A stretch of 64,000 bases of DNA. Origin: Ehretia macrophylla (Eukaryota > Streptophyta > Magnoliopsida > Boraginales > Ehretiaceae). The stretch covers positions 27,931,853 to 27,995,852 of the forward strand of contig CM075773.1 in NCBI GenBank assembly GCA_037974665.1. Reading direction: 5' to 3'. The first letter of the stretch is position 1. Each line of letters begins with the position of its first letter. Positions 12,538 through 23,206 of this stretch are shown piece after piece. A program made the position numbers and the translations under genes. A model generated the notes under the pieces. It had not been told where the DNA came from. It ran no database searches and was given only the letters and a program-made list of their open reading frames with translations.

Positions 12538-12656
12538 GGGGTGCAACACGAGGACTACCCACGGGGTCACCCATCCTAGTACTACTCTCGCCCAAGCATA
12601 CTTAACTTCGGAGTTCTTATGGGATATGGTGCATTAGTGCTGGTATGATAGCACCC
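12538..12656 (-). rRNA. 5S rRNA copy 15
   Basis: About eight differences. Box C is intact, and box A reads AAGCATACTTAAC. The GATCCGG block is changed to GATATGG. Confidence 0.92.
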
Positions 12657-13214
12657 GTCATGTTGAGGGCACAAATCCTTTATGTGTTGCCGGTTCACAG
12701 TCCCAGCCTAGAGAGATGGCCCATTCAAAAGGCCCAATGGGATTAAAGACAACCCATCCACTTCAACAACGCAGCATCCTCACAAGACGTGAGATCGACG
12801 CATTGTAGGGCCCTCTAATGTCCCGTGAGTTAGGTTGTCATCCTTTTAACAACTCACGACATACGATCCGGGACCGAAAAATAGAGAAAAAGAAGAAAAC
12901 TGGTCCGAAACTGATGAAAACGTTCTATTTTATGCTCCAAAAAGGGCACAGCCGAGCAAGCTTATTGCCCCTATCGTAGAGCTCTTGGAGAGCTTTCCAA
13001 CGGTTTGCTGTGTGCCGCGTAACTCCTTACGGATCAAAATTATGGGCACCGGAGCAACGGAGACCTGGTCACAAGCCCCACGCCCTCGGTTTGCGAGCCC
13101 AGCCTCTACGTGAAGCGAAGTTGTCTTGCCCAAGGTGCTGTGGAATTCGGTAATAGAAATGTGGTAGATAAAGCATCTTGGCAACACTAACCGGGGCAAA
13201 AAAAATTGAAAAGG

Positions 13215-13333
13215 GGGGTGCAACACATGGACTTCCCAAGGGGCCACCCATCCTAGTACTACTGTCGCCCAAGCACGCTTAACTTCGGAGTTTTGATGGG
13301 ATCCAGTGCATTAATGCGGGTATGATTGCACCA
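13215..13333 (-). rRNA. 5S rRNA copy 16
   Basis: About eleven differences. Box A is intact, box C starts GGCCACCC, and the 5' part has ATTAATGCGGGTATGATTG. It ends GCACCA on plus. Confidence 0.9.
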
Positions 13334-13892
13334 GTCATGTTGAGGGCACAAATCTCTTATGTGTTTACGGTTCACAGTCCCGGCCCGGAGAGATGACCCA
13401 TTAAAAAGGCCCAATAGGCTTAACGACAACCCATCCACTTTAACAACTCAGCATCCTTACAAGATGTGATATCGACTCATTGTAGGGCCCTCTAATGTCC
13501 CGCAAGTTAGGTTGTCGTCCTTTTAACAGCTCTCCACGTACGATCCCGGACAAAAAAACAACAAAAAAGAAGGAAAGTGGCCCGAAACTGATGAAGACAT
13601 TCGATTTTGGGATCCAAAAATGGGCGCAACAGAGCAGGCTTGCTACCCCCGTTGTAGAGCTCTCGGAGAGCTTTCAAATGGTATGCTGTGCGCCGCGTAT
13701 CGCCTTACGGATCAAAAGTTATGGGCACCGGAGCGACAGAGACTTGGTCACAAACCCCACACCCTCGGTTTACGGGCCCAGCCTCTACGTGAAACGAAGT
13801 TGTCTTGCCCAAGGTGCCGTGGGATTCAGTAATAGAAATATGGTGGATGAAGCTTCTTAGCAGCCCTAACCGGGGCAAAAAAATTGAAATGG

Positions 13893-14011
13893 GGGGTACA
13901 ACACGAGGACTTCCCAGGGGGTCACCCATCCTAATACTACTCTCGCCCAAGCACGCTTAACTTCAGAGTTCTTATGGGATTCGGTGCACTAGTGCTGGTA
14001 TAATTGCACCC
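13893..14011 (-). rRNA. 5S rRNA copy 17
   Basis: About eight differences. Box A is intact apart from its edge (TTCAG), and box C has CCTAATACTAC. The 5' part reads GGTATAATTGCACCC. Confidence 0.92.
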
Positions 14012-14571
14012 GTCATGTTGAGGGAACAAATCCTTTATGTGTTGACAGTTCGCAGTCCCAGCCTAGAGAGATGGCCCATTGAAAAGGCCCAATGGGCTTA
14101 ACAACAACCCATCTGCTTCCACAACGTAGCATCCTCGCAAGATGTGATATCGACGCGTTGTAGGGCCCTCTAATGTCCTGCGAGTTAGGTTGTCGTCCTC
14201 TTAACATCTCATGACGTACGATCCGAGACGGAAAAACATAGCAAAAGAAGAAAAGTGGCCCGAGACTGATGAAAACGTTCAATTTTGGGCTACAAAAATG
14301 GGTGCAGCTGAGCAAGCTTGATGCCCCTGTCGTAGAGCTCTCGGAGAGCTTTCCAACGGTATGCTGTGCACCGTATAACTCCTTATGGATCAAAAGTTAT
14401 GGGCATGGGAGCGATGGAGACTTGGTCACAAGCCCCACGCCCTAGGTTTGCTGGCCCAGCCTCTATGTGATGCGAAGTTGTCATGCCCAAGGTGCCGTCA
14501 GATTCGGGAATAGAAATGTGGTGGATAAAGAATCTTGGCAAGCCTAACAGGGGCAAAAAAAATTGAAAAGG

Positions 14572-14689
14572 TGGGTGCAACCCGAGGACTTCCCAGGGGG
14601 TCACCCATCTTAGTAATACTCTCGCCCAAGCATGCTTAACTTCAGAGTTCTGATGGGATTCGGTGCATTAGTGCTAGTATGATCGCACC
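14572..14689 (-). rRNA. 5S rRNA copy 18, cut from its upstream region
   Basis: The gene body is present (about eight differences), but the Ty3/gypsy element is inserted at its very 5' end. The target duplication GCACC covers nucleotides +2 to +6. The normal upstream promoter sequence is now 12 kb away, starting at 26877. Adding this gene to the spacer at 26877-27438 gives a 680-bp unit, confirming a clean insertion. Confidence 0.92.
14685..14689. repeat. Target site duplication, left (GCACC)
   Basis: GCACC here is repeated at 26872-26876, directly after the 3' LTR. It fixes the outer ends of the Ty3/gypsy element. The sequence is part of the 5S gene start. Confidence 0.92.
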
Positions 14690-17600
14690 TATGAGGCTCG
14701 ACCCCGATTTGCGTGCGAAACCTAGCTTCGTTTGCCCTAACCTAGATTTGCATGCCATGACCTAGGTTTGAGAATTGTATTTAATTTTGTGTGCCTTGCA
14801 TTGAATTTCGTGCATTCATATAGGGCTACGTGCGTTTACTTGAAAAACGTGTGTTCGTCTCGTAGTTCGTGTCCTACCTTGTAGTGCGTGCCTTAAACCT
14901 AGGAAAGCGTGCCTTCACGCTAACCAAGAAAGCATCTTACACAGAACACTAAACTATAAAATAATCCTAAAACAATCCTACAAAATCCACTATCAATATA
15001 ATAATCCTAATTCAATTCATTGGAAGACAAAAATGCACCAAAAACAAAACATTCTTTATTCTTTGTGCATTATTCTTTTTGCACTTTCAAAATGCAATTA
15101 AATAACACTCAAAAGAAGACACAAAATTCAGATTTGGCACATGCAATGGCCAGCCATGCCTTGTTCTTGAGCAAGAAATTTGAGCAACATATTTTATTCT
15201 ATGCATGCAAAGACAAAATATGACATAAGGCATTAAAATAATTGCTCAATTCCTCTCAATTCCTCACCATACCCGACCAGCCTTTGCATGCCCATCCTAG
15301 CAATTTCAAAATAGCATATTGAAGACAACAGTGCAGAATTTGGACTGCCCAAGGACCGACCACAACCTCAAAAAAATTGCAAGGCCTTCATTTGTTGTCT
15401 TTTCTTCATTTTTCTTTCGTTTCTCTCTCTCTTCCTCTCATTTCTCTCTTCTCTCGGCCTAGCTGCACATTACTACCTCCTTGGCTTGTCTTCTTCACCA
15501 ATTAGCTGAGCAAGGTCGAACAGCCATCAAGAAAACCAATCAAGCAAGCTAGAGTTTGAAAAAAAAAACACTCATGCATGTGCATTGAAGCTTCATTTCG
15601 GCCTTAGGTAAGCTTCTTGACATCCATTTCTCTTCTTAATGTTTTAACTACATGCATCCACTAAGAGGTTGATCACTAGGCTAGGAAAAATAGAGAAAAC
15701 CAAGTTGAAATCTCAGCCAAGCAAGGAGAAGAACAGATTTGAGCTTCAACCAGGTTTTCGAGCATTTTGTGGTTGATTGCTAAGGTGAGGGTTAAAACCT
15801 TTTGAAAACTCTTCAAAATTTCACATGCATGCTCATGAATGTGTGTATTTGCTTCTGTACTTGAGATATATGGTCGTTCATAAGCTTAAACAACCATGCA
15901 TGGCAAGATCTTGGCTTGAAAATGATGCTAGGTGAAGTCGAAATGGATGACAACTCTCTGACCAGTCTGTTCGAGGTAAGTTTAGCTAAGCAAATGATGT
16001 TTAAAATGTTTGAAAATTGGTGGGTGACTAGTTTGGACAGTTTTGGACATTTTTCCCAGAAATATGCCAAAGCTAATTTTGACCCTAAGATCCTCAAAAT
16101 GGCAAATCATTAAAATGTGACCAAATCTGGAAATCTGGAAAAATGAATCAAGTTTTGGCAGATGCACTGACCTTGTGGAACGAACCATATTTGACTTAGT
16201 AAATGTTGTCCAAAACGCATGAAATTTGGTTTTCTGCTATATTTTTCAGTTCTTGACAATTTTGTCAGAAATGGACAAAAGCTAAAACTGACTCTAAGGA
16301 TCTCAAAAACGTCAATTTCTGAAAAGTGTACAAATCTGGACAGTTTTGTGCTACCTCACAGTTTCGGCTATAACTAATGATTCTGAACTCCAATTGATGC
16401 AAGGTTTGTTTCTGATTTTATTTAACTTCTTAAGCTTTAATTTGACATCTTATTTACTGAATTTGGAGATTGTTTGATTATCCTATTGATTGTGAGAAAA
16501 CAGCCTATTGCAGTAAAGGTTTTATTTAGCCATATGCTTGGAAAATTGTTGTAACCTCTCTTGTGGTACTAATTGTGTGGAAATGTGGTGTTGGGATGTT
16601 GTGTGGACTGTTTTGAACGTTTGAGGATGTTGAATTAAATGATGTATGGTTTGAGATTGACATTGAGTTGGGTTGAGGCTCAAATTGCACGAATATACTT
16701 GAAATGGAAGCCCTAACGACTAGGTAGTCTTAATAAGTGTTGATTATTTGGATATTGTGTTGGAATCATAGGCTTAGTGGGCTTCCCGTAAATGTTTTAT
16801 AACTTCAAAAGTGATCTTGACCATTGCATGTTGACAATTAAGCTTTTCTTGCATCCGAACCCATGTTGATACCATTGCATGTTGACAATTAAGCTTTTCT
16901 TGCATCCGAACCCATGTTGATACCATTGCATGTTGACAATTAAGCTTTTCTTGCATCCGAACCCATGTTGATATCATTGCATGTTGAATAATCTTATCAC
17001 TTGATTGCGTGGACTTTTTAATGAGTTATATGGCCTGTTTTACATGTGTTACATGGCTGCCCGTTTAGTTTCCATATAACTCTATATGCCTTTCAAGTGA
17101 AATTTCCTGTCTTATCGTGTCCTGCTTGTTTATCTGTCAATGTGCAATCTTATGACTGTCCGGAGGCAACCTACTTTGTTGTCCTCCTTCTGTGATATAT
17201 ATTACCTGTCATAAATGTGCATTGCATATAAGGTTACAACCTTTCCTGTCGGCATGGTAGTGACCACGCACGCCGGGCGGCATTGGGCTTGCCGGTGTTA
17301 CCATGACCTCCATGGTCCCATTCCCTCTCTCGCTTGGGGGCTAGACTTTCTCGGAGAGTTGGGTCGTAGGATTTCGGGGTACATCCGGAGTACACCCACC
17401 TGGTGTGTTTTGGGGAATGATTTGAAGTCGACCGCAACTTCTGATTCTGAAACTGATCTGAGAGCAAAAGCTCGCCGTATCCTTTTTATTATGTGTATAA
17501 GTACTCCTGCTTGGATCCAAGAGAATATCGGGGGGGGAAAGACCGGTATTCATGTTCTGTACTTGTATTTCTATACTCGTATTTCTGTTGTATTCATGTT

Positions 17601-18405
17601 TGAGAAAGGGGTTTTCATAAGTTTAACCGGAAAATGAGTTTCAAAACTTATTTCTCGTTCCCCCTCACTGAATTCATAAGGACTCACCCTCTTTTATCAT
17701 CTCAGGTGAAGAAGAACAGGTACAGGAACCCGAGAATAATGTACCTAATGATGAACCCCTGGAGTGATTGCATGTTATTGTTGTTTTGCTTGAATGTGAC
17801 TACTTGTGTACCTTGCGCTGCTTGAAGACTATTTATCTTATGTTTTTGTTGTCGTTAATGTAAAAGACCCCCGTTGTAATTTGGGGTCTAATTTTGGTTT
17901 GTACTTATTTTAAGTAGACTGATACTATACATGACACTACTATGATCGTTTTGCTTTTACTACCGCTAGTATCTATCACAAGTTATGATGATTAGTTAAG
18001 GAATAGGTTAATGAACTTATCCAATCTCAGCAAGTACTCACTAATAAGCTAAGATCAACAGGTATATTTTGAAACGAGGATAAATGGACAAACCAGACAT
18101 AGTATCATGTTAGGTTATAAATCAAACGGGACGTCGAATTAACCAATAGGAAATTCAATTGATGGAATAATAGTAATCTTAGCTGGAATTGAATTTGAGA
18201 TGGTAAATTTTGAGGTTGTTAGAAAATTTAGGTTAAAACAAAGAGCCTAATTACAGCCGTAATGCTGCCGAATTTCTGGAAGATTTTGGAGTCTAGAATA
18301 AGACTTTAAGTGTTAAACCTCCTAGAATGGTTAAGAATGTGAAAGGACTTGAATGTTTAGATTACACCCTAGTCTAACCTTTATAGGCCGGGTTGGGGCG
18401 TGACA
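14690..18405 (+). repeat. 5' LTR of the Ty3/gypsy element
   Basis: 3716 bp. It starts TATGAGGCTCGACCCCG, where the 3' LTR has TGTGAGGCCCGACCCCG, and ends GGGTTGGGGCGTGACA. A possible TATA box lies at about 17195 (TGATATATATTA), shortly after the conserved CAACCTACTTTGTTG block. A pyrimidine-rich stretch is near 15400-15460. It contains three tandem 51-bp repeats. The open frames inside recur in all related LTRs and are not taken as genes. Confidence 0.93.
16821..16973 (+). repeat. 51-bp tandem repeat, three copies
   Basis: Three near-perfect 51-bp copies start at 16821, 16872 and 16923 (each begins CCATTGCATGTTGACAATTA), followed by a partial fourth to about 16987. The 3' LTR has two copies at the same place, which accounts exactly for the 51-bp length difference between the LTRs. 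Confidence 0.95.
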
Positions 18406-18416
18406 CCTTAGAAGAA

Positions 18417-18428
18417 TGGTATTAGAGC
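18417..18428 (+). other. Primer binding site, initiator-Met tRNA type
   Basis: TGGTATTAGAGC lies 11 bp after the 5' LTR. It matches the plant initiator-Met tRNA 3'-end complement TGGTATCAGAGC with one change. The leader that follows (AAGCCGGG, then CTCGGACCGTGGGTAG) is shared with the element at 49298. Confidence 0.9.
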
Positions 18429-18649
18429 TTAGATTGCTTAAGCCGGGTTTAACTCTCGGACCGTGGGTAGAGCCCTGAGATAATTAGGATGACTTGTTTA
18501 TGTGTTGTTATTGTGTTAAATGTGCCTTCTATGTTCTATGTGCTTAAGTGACTTACGTGCCTTAAATTTTTTTAGAATTGTACCTATAGTATGTTGCATA
18601 TCTTATGCATTAGATTCTTAATTGTCGTATCTTCAATAAATTGTGCCTA

Positions 18650-19700
18650 TAGATGGCTGGCCCTTGTACCCGTACTACTAATAGGAGCGGTGAACCTCAA
18701 GAGACCGGGGATGCCTATCAAACTAATCCCAGAATGGCTATGTTTAATATGATGGCAACTGCCATGGATTGTGTATCACGTGTGATGAAGCGTCAGGATG
18801 CTCGTGAAGCCAACAACAACATCAACAACAGGAATGAGGGTAACCATGGGAGACATAGCAGAATGAGGGAATTCCTTGACTTTCGCCCATCTAAATTCTA
18901 CAGGGAAGCTGATGATGAGAAAGCCGAGGCTTGGCTATCCGAGATCGAGAAGATTTTCTGGCCACTTGATTATACAGATGAAGAAAAATTGGAGTTTGCT
19001 GTATGTCTGTTGCACGGGGATGCCGAGCATTAGGGGCACACTGTAGAGGCACTGTGGGAAATTGATCAGACACGTCACTTGTGGGGTAATTTCGTTAAGG
19101 CGTTTAAGGAGAAATATGTACCTGCAGTTTCCAGGCAGAGGTGGATCGAGGAGTTCATGCACTTGACCCAGGCTAATATGACGGTGGCCCAGTACGAGGC
19201 TCGTTTTGACCGACTGTCCCGTTATGCTCAGTATATGGTTTGTACTCCGGAGGAAAAAATGTGGAAATTTACTGTTGGTTTGAGGCCAGAGATTCAGGAC
19301 CAGTTAGCTTCTCATAACTTCGATACTTATTCTGCCCTCTTTGCTGCTACCTCTCGAGTTGAGAAGAGGAAACTAGATGGAGCCGGTTCGAGTCAACCAA
19401 ACAAGAAACCATACCAGCCTCCAGGTCAGCAGAGGAAATTCCAGAGTTAGGGTCGTAACTAGGGCCAGAGCCAGAGCAGGTCAGGGAATAACCATGGCTC
19501 GACAAAAGCGCCATCAGCCTCTTCCACCCGTGGATCCACAGGTAGTTCACCTGCTACTCAGTCCATCGGCTGCTCATATTGTGACAGGAAGGAGCATACC
19601 GAGGCCCAGTGTTGGAGAATGTTGGGACGATGTATGAGGTACGGCAGTGATCAGCACCAGATCAAGGATTGCCCTAAACGTCAGGCAGGGCAAAATTAGG
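18650..19700 (+). pseudogene. gag: gag region of the Ty3/gypsy fossil
   Basis: Capsid-type sequence typical of plant chromoviruses lies in the middle part. A zinc knuckle of the form C-x2-C-x4-H-x4-C lies at about 19571-19612. It would encode the particle protein that packages element RNA. Broken. Confidence 0.85.
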
Positions 19701-19789
19701 GTAGACCAGCCGGTAGAGGCAAGACTCCAGTTCCCAGGGTCCAGGCTCGAGCCTATGCTATCGAGTGCGAGGAGATTCCAGATAAGACC

Positions 19790-20150
19790 GCTGTTGTTGA
19801 AGGTACATTCTTCATACTGAATCAACCTGTTAAGGTGTTAATTGATCCGGGTGCTACTCATTCATTTATTACTCCCTTATGTGTGGAACGTGTGAAATTG
19901 AAAGTTGTATGTTTGCCATATGAAGTAGAAGTTGGTACTCCAATGGGTTCTAAACTTGTAACTAGTTCAGCTTGTAAAGCATGTAAAATTCAAATTAAGG
20001 ATAGGGAATTCTCGGCCAATCTTATTGTATTACCTTTTAGAGATTACGAGGTCATTTTAGGGATGGACAGGCTGGCAAAACATCATGTCCAACTGGATTG
20101 CCGAGCGAAGATTATAACGTTCTGGGTACCTGATCAACCGATACTAGAGG
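19790..20150 (+). pseudogene. pol: Protease region of the Ty3/gypsy fossil
   Basis: A retropepsin-type aspartic protease segment, with the active-site motif IDPGATHSF near 19838 and the downstream [10 protein letters not shown] motif near 20050. In the family it cleaves the Gag-Pol polyprotein. Confidence 0.85.
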
Positions 20151-20299
20151 TTTTGGGCCGAAGAGATTTCACCGGGAGTTCCATCATTTCATCTACAAAA
20201 GCAGTGAAGTCCTTGAGGAAAGGGTGCAGCAGATACTTGGCTTACCTTATCAACAAGCCATTGGATAAAGCTAAGTTGGAGGAGATGCCTGTGATCAAA

Positions 20300-21180
20300 G
20301 ACTTTGCAGATGTGTTCCCTGAAGAATTACCCGAGTGGCCCCCAAATCGGGAGATCGAGTTTGTTATAGAGTTGCTGCCTGGCGCCCAGCCAATATCAAA
20401 ATCTCCCTATCGCATGGCACCGGCCGAGCTACAAGAATTGAAGGACCAATTGCTAGGATTGCTGAAGAAGGGATTTGTACAACCGAGCCCTTCACCGTGG
20501 GGTGTGCCAGTTTTATTTGTTAAGAAGAAAGACGGAACATTGAGGCTATGCATTGACTATCGAGGTTTGAACCAAATGACTGTCAAGAATAAATACCCGC
20601 TTCCCTTGATTGAAGAGTTATTTGATCAACTGCAAGGAGCCAAAGTGTATTCGAAACTCGACTTGAGACAAGGGTATTATCAGTTGCAGATCAAGAAGGA
20701 AGATATGCCTAAAACGGCTTTCAGGACGAGATATGGGCACTATGAATATGTGGTGATGCCTTTTGGACTAACTAATGCCCCTGCAGCTTTTATGGATTTG
20801 ATGCATAGGGTGTTTCAACCCTACTTGGACCAATTTGTGGTGATCTTCATTGATGATATTTTGGTATACTCGAAATCGGAGGCAGAGCACGAGCAACATC
20901 TGCAGTTGGTACTGCAGAAACTTCGAGAGCACCAATTGTATGCAAAGTTTAGCAAGTGCGAATTTTGGCTGCAGCAGATTGCATTTTTGGGGCATATCAT
21001 ATCCCAAGAGGGAATAGCGGTAGATCCAGCAAAGATCGATGCAGTGATATCTTGGAAGAAGCCGGAAAATGTTACGGAAGTTCGTAGTTTTCTTGGTCTA
21101 GCCGGCTATTATCGGAGGTTCGTGAAGGACTTCTCTAAGATTGCAGGACCGCTTACAAAGCTCACTCAAAAGAAAACCAA
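20300..21180 (+). pseudogene. pol: Reverse transcriptase region of the Ty3/gypsy fossil
   Basis: Ty3/gypsy reverse transcriptase motifs appear in order: the [17 protein letters not shown] block near 20545, the LDLRQGYYQ block near 20660, the [12 protein letters not shown] block near 20757, and the catalytic FIDD at about 20845. The family role is copying element RNA into DNA. Confidence 0.93.
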
Positions 21181-21229
21181 GTTCGTGTAGGATGATAAGT
21201 GTGAGAACAGCTTCCAAGAGTTGAAGAAG

Positions 21230-21660
21230 AGATTGACTACTGCACCAGTTCTTGCATTGCCTGAAGGGAGTCAAGGTTTTGTAATCTATAGTGATGCTTC
21301 GAAAGAAAGATTGGGATGTGTATTGATGCAAAATGGAAGAGTTATTGCTTATGCCTCTAGGAAACCAAAGCCGTATGAGATGAATTACCCGACACATGAT
21401 TTGGAGTTAGCAGCTATTGTGCTTGCACTAAAGAAATGGAGGCATTATCTGTGAGGTAACAAGTTTGAAGTATTTACTGATCATAAGAGCTTGAAATACT
21501 TGTTCTCTCAAAAGGAGTTGAATATGAGGCAAAGGCGGTGGATTGAGCTTTTGGACGATTATAACTGCTCAATTAATTATGTGCCCGGTAAGGCGAACGT
21601 AGTTGCAGATGCCTTAAGCAGAAAAGCAAGCATGGCGAAACTGGAAGTCAAGGTGCAGGA
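21230..21660 (+). pseudogene. pol: RNase H region of the Ty3/gypsy fossil
   Basis: The RNase H fold is recognisable from the [15 protein letters not shown] motif near 21290, the [16 protein letters not shown] block near 21405, and the [10 protein letters not shown] end near 21597. It sits between reverse transcriptase and integrase, the order that marks Ty3/gypsy elements. Confidence 0.9.
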
Positions 21661-21899
21661 GTTGTTGGAGGAAGCGTTTCTATGGAAACCACAATTGACT
21701 CAGAAGGGGTTACTTTTTGCCACTACCCAAGTTCAATCGACCTTGTTATCTAAGTTACGAGAGGCTCAACAGAAGGACCAACAATTTCAGAAGATTAAGG
21801 AAAGTAACGCAGATTTCAAGTTTCATGATGATGGTGTTTGGAGGTTTAGGAACCGGATTTGTGTTCCCAGTGAGCCAAAGCTGAAAAAGAAGATTCTTG

Positions 21900-23180
21900 A
21901 GGAAGCACATAATTCAAGATATACTATTCACCCCGGCGAAACAAAGATGTATCGGGATTTGAAGCAACACTATTGGTGGAATAACATGAAAAGAGAAATT
22001 GCGGAGTTTGTAGCACGGTGTTTGACTTGCCAGAGAGTCAAAGCATAACATCAACGACCCACAGGTTTACTACAGCCATTAGAGATTCCTCAATGGAAAT
22101 GGGAACATATCACTATGGATTTTGTTATGGACCTGCCTAGATCACGGAAGGGTTGTGACGCCGTTTGGGTTATAGTAGATAGATTGACTAAGTGGGAGTA
22201 CTTTTTTCCGATGAACAAGGAGGATAGTCCTGAGAAATTGGGAGATATGTATGTGGCGGAGATTGTAAGACTGCACGGGATGCCTGTGAGTATTGTGTCG
22301 GATAGGGATCCTTGTTTTACTTCCCGATTTTGGAAGAGATTGCAGGAAGCTTTGGGGACGAAATTGAGTTTTAGCACGGCTTATCACCCTCAGATGGACG
22401 GTCAATCGGAGAGAACCATTCAGATTTTGGAGGATATGCTGAGGGCATGTGTGTTGGACTTCGGGAAAGGTTGGGAGAAATATCTATCTCTAGCGGAGTT
22501 CACCTACAACAATAGTTATCAGGCCACTATCGGGATGGCCCCATTTGAGGCGCTGTATGGACGTAAGTATAGATCCCCAATCTACTGGGATGAAGTAGGT
22601 GAGACGAAGACTTTTGACCCGACCCTTTTACCAGAACTGACGAAAACTGTTGATAACATCCACCTCATCCGGAAACGGATGCTTACCGCCCAGAGTAGGC
22701 AGAAGAGTTATGCAGACCGACGGAGACGGAGTCTGGAATTTGAGGTTGGCGACAAGGTGTTCTTGAAGATATCACCCCGGAGGGGACTGATTAAACATGG
22801 CAAGGGTGCAAAGTTGAGCCCGAGATTTGTAGGACCGTTTGAGATAGTTGAGAAGGTTGGCAAGTTGGCGTATCGCCTAGCACTACCCCAGAACCTCTCC
22901 AATATTCACGACGTCTTTCATGTTTCAATGCTGCGGAAGTACCATCCTGACCCGTCGCATATCTTGGAGCCAGAGCCGCTGCAGCTTCGGGAGAACTTGT
23001 CCTACGAGGAGAGGCCCATTCGGATCCTAGACCAGCAGGATCGGGAGTTGCGCAACAGAACTATACCTATGGTGAAAGTGCTGTGGGATCATCATGGACT
23101 CGAAGAAGCAACGTGGGAAAGGCGAGACCAGATGGAGCAGCAGTATCCAGCATTATTTCAAGGTAATATTGAATTTCGGG
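21900..23180 (+). pseudogene. pol: Integrase region with chromodomain-like C-terminus
   Basis: An H-H-C-C zinc domain lies near 21930-22040. Core motifs follow: IVDRLTKW near 22170, IVSDRDPCFTSRFWK near 22292 and QSERTIQ near 22400. The GPF/GPY-type segment (PRFVGPFEIVEKVGKLAYRL) is near 22820. A chromodomain-like tail (VKVLWDHHGLEEATWE) near 23070-23120 identifies a chromovirus. In this family the tail is thought to guide integration to particular chromatin. Confidence 0.9.
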
Positions 23181-23189
23181 ACGAAATTC

Positions 23190-23206
23190 TTTTAAGGAGG
23201 GGAGGA
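23190..23206 (+). other. Polypurine tract
   Basis: TTTTAAGGAGGGGAGGA followed by TG lies immediately before the 3' LTR. Its position and composition match a plus-strand primer site. Confidence 0.88.

Larger units (their letters stand above)
11284..14689 (-). repeat. 5S rDNA tandem array, second block (units 14-18)
   Basis: This continues the first block after the solo LTR. It holds the 5' tip of copy 13, then copies 14-18 at 677-679-bp spacing. It ends at the target duplication (GCACC, 14685-14689) of the Ty3/gypsy element. Confidence 0.95.

Noticed and set aside
17215-17637. A 140-codon frame inside the LTR, with counterparts at 25682, 51763 and on the minus strand of the other LTRs
   Set aside because: The shared part coincides with a conserved non-coding-looking LTR module. 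Lengths and ends differ between copies, and there is no known LTR-encoded protein of this type.
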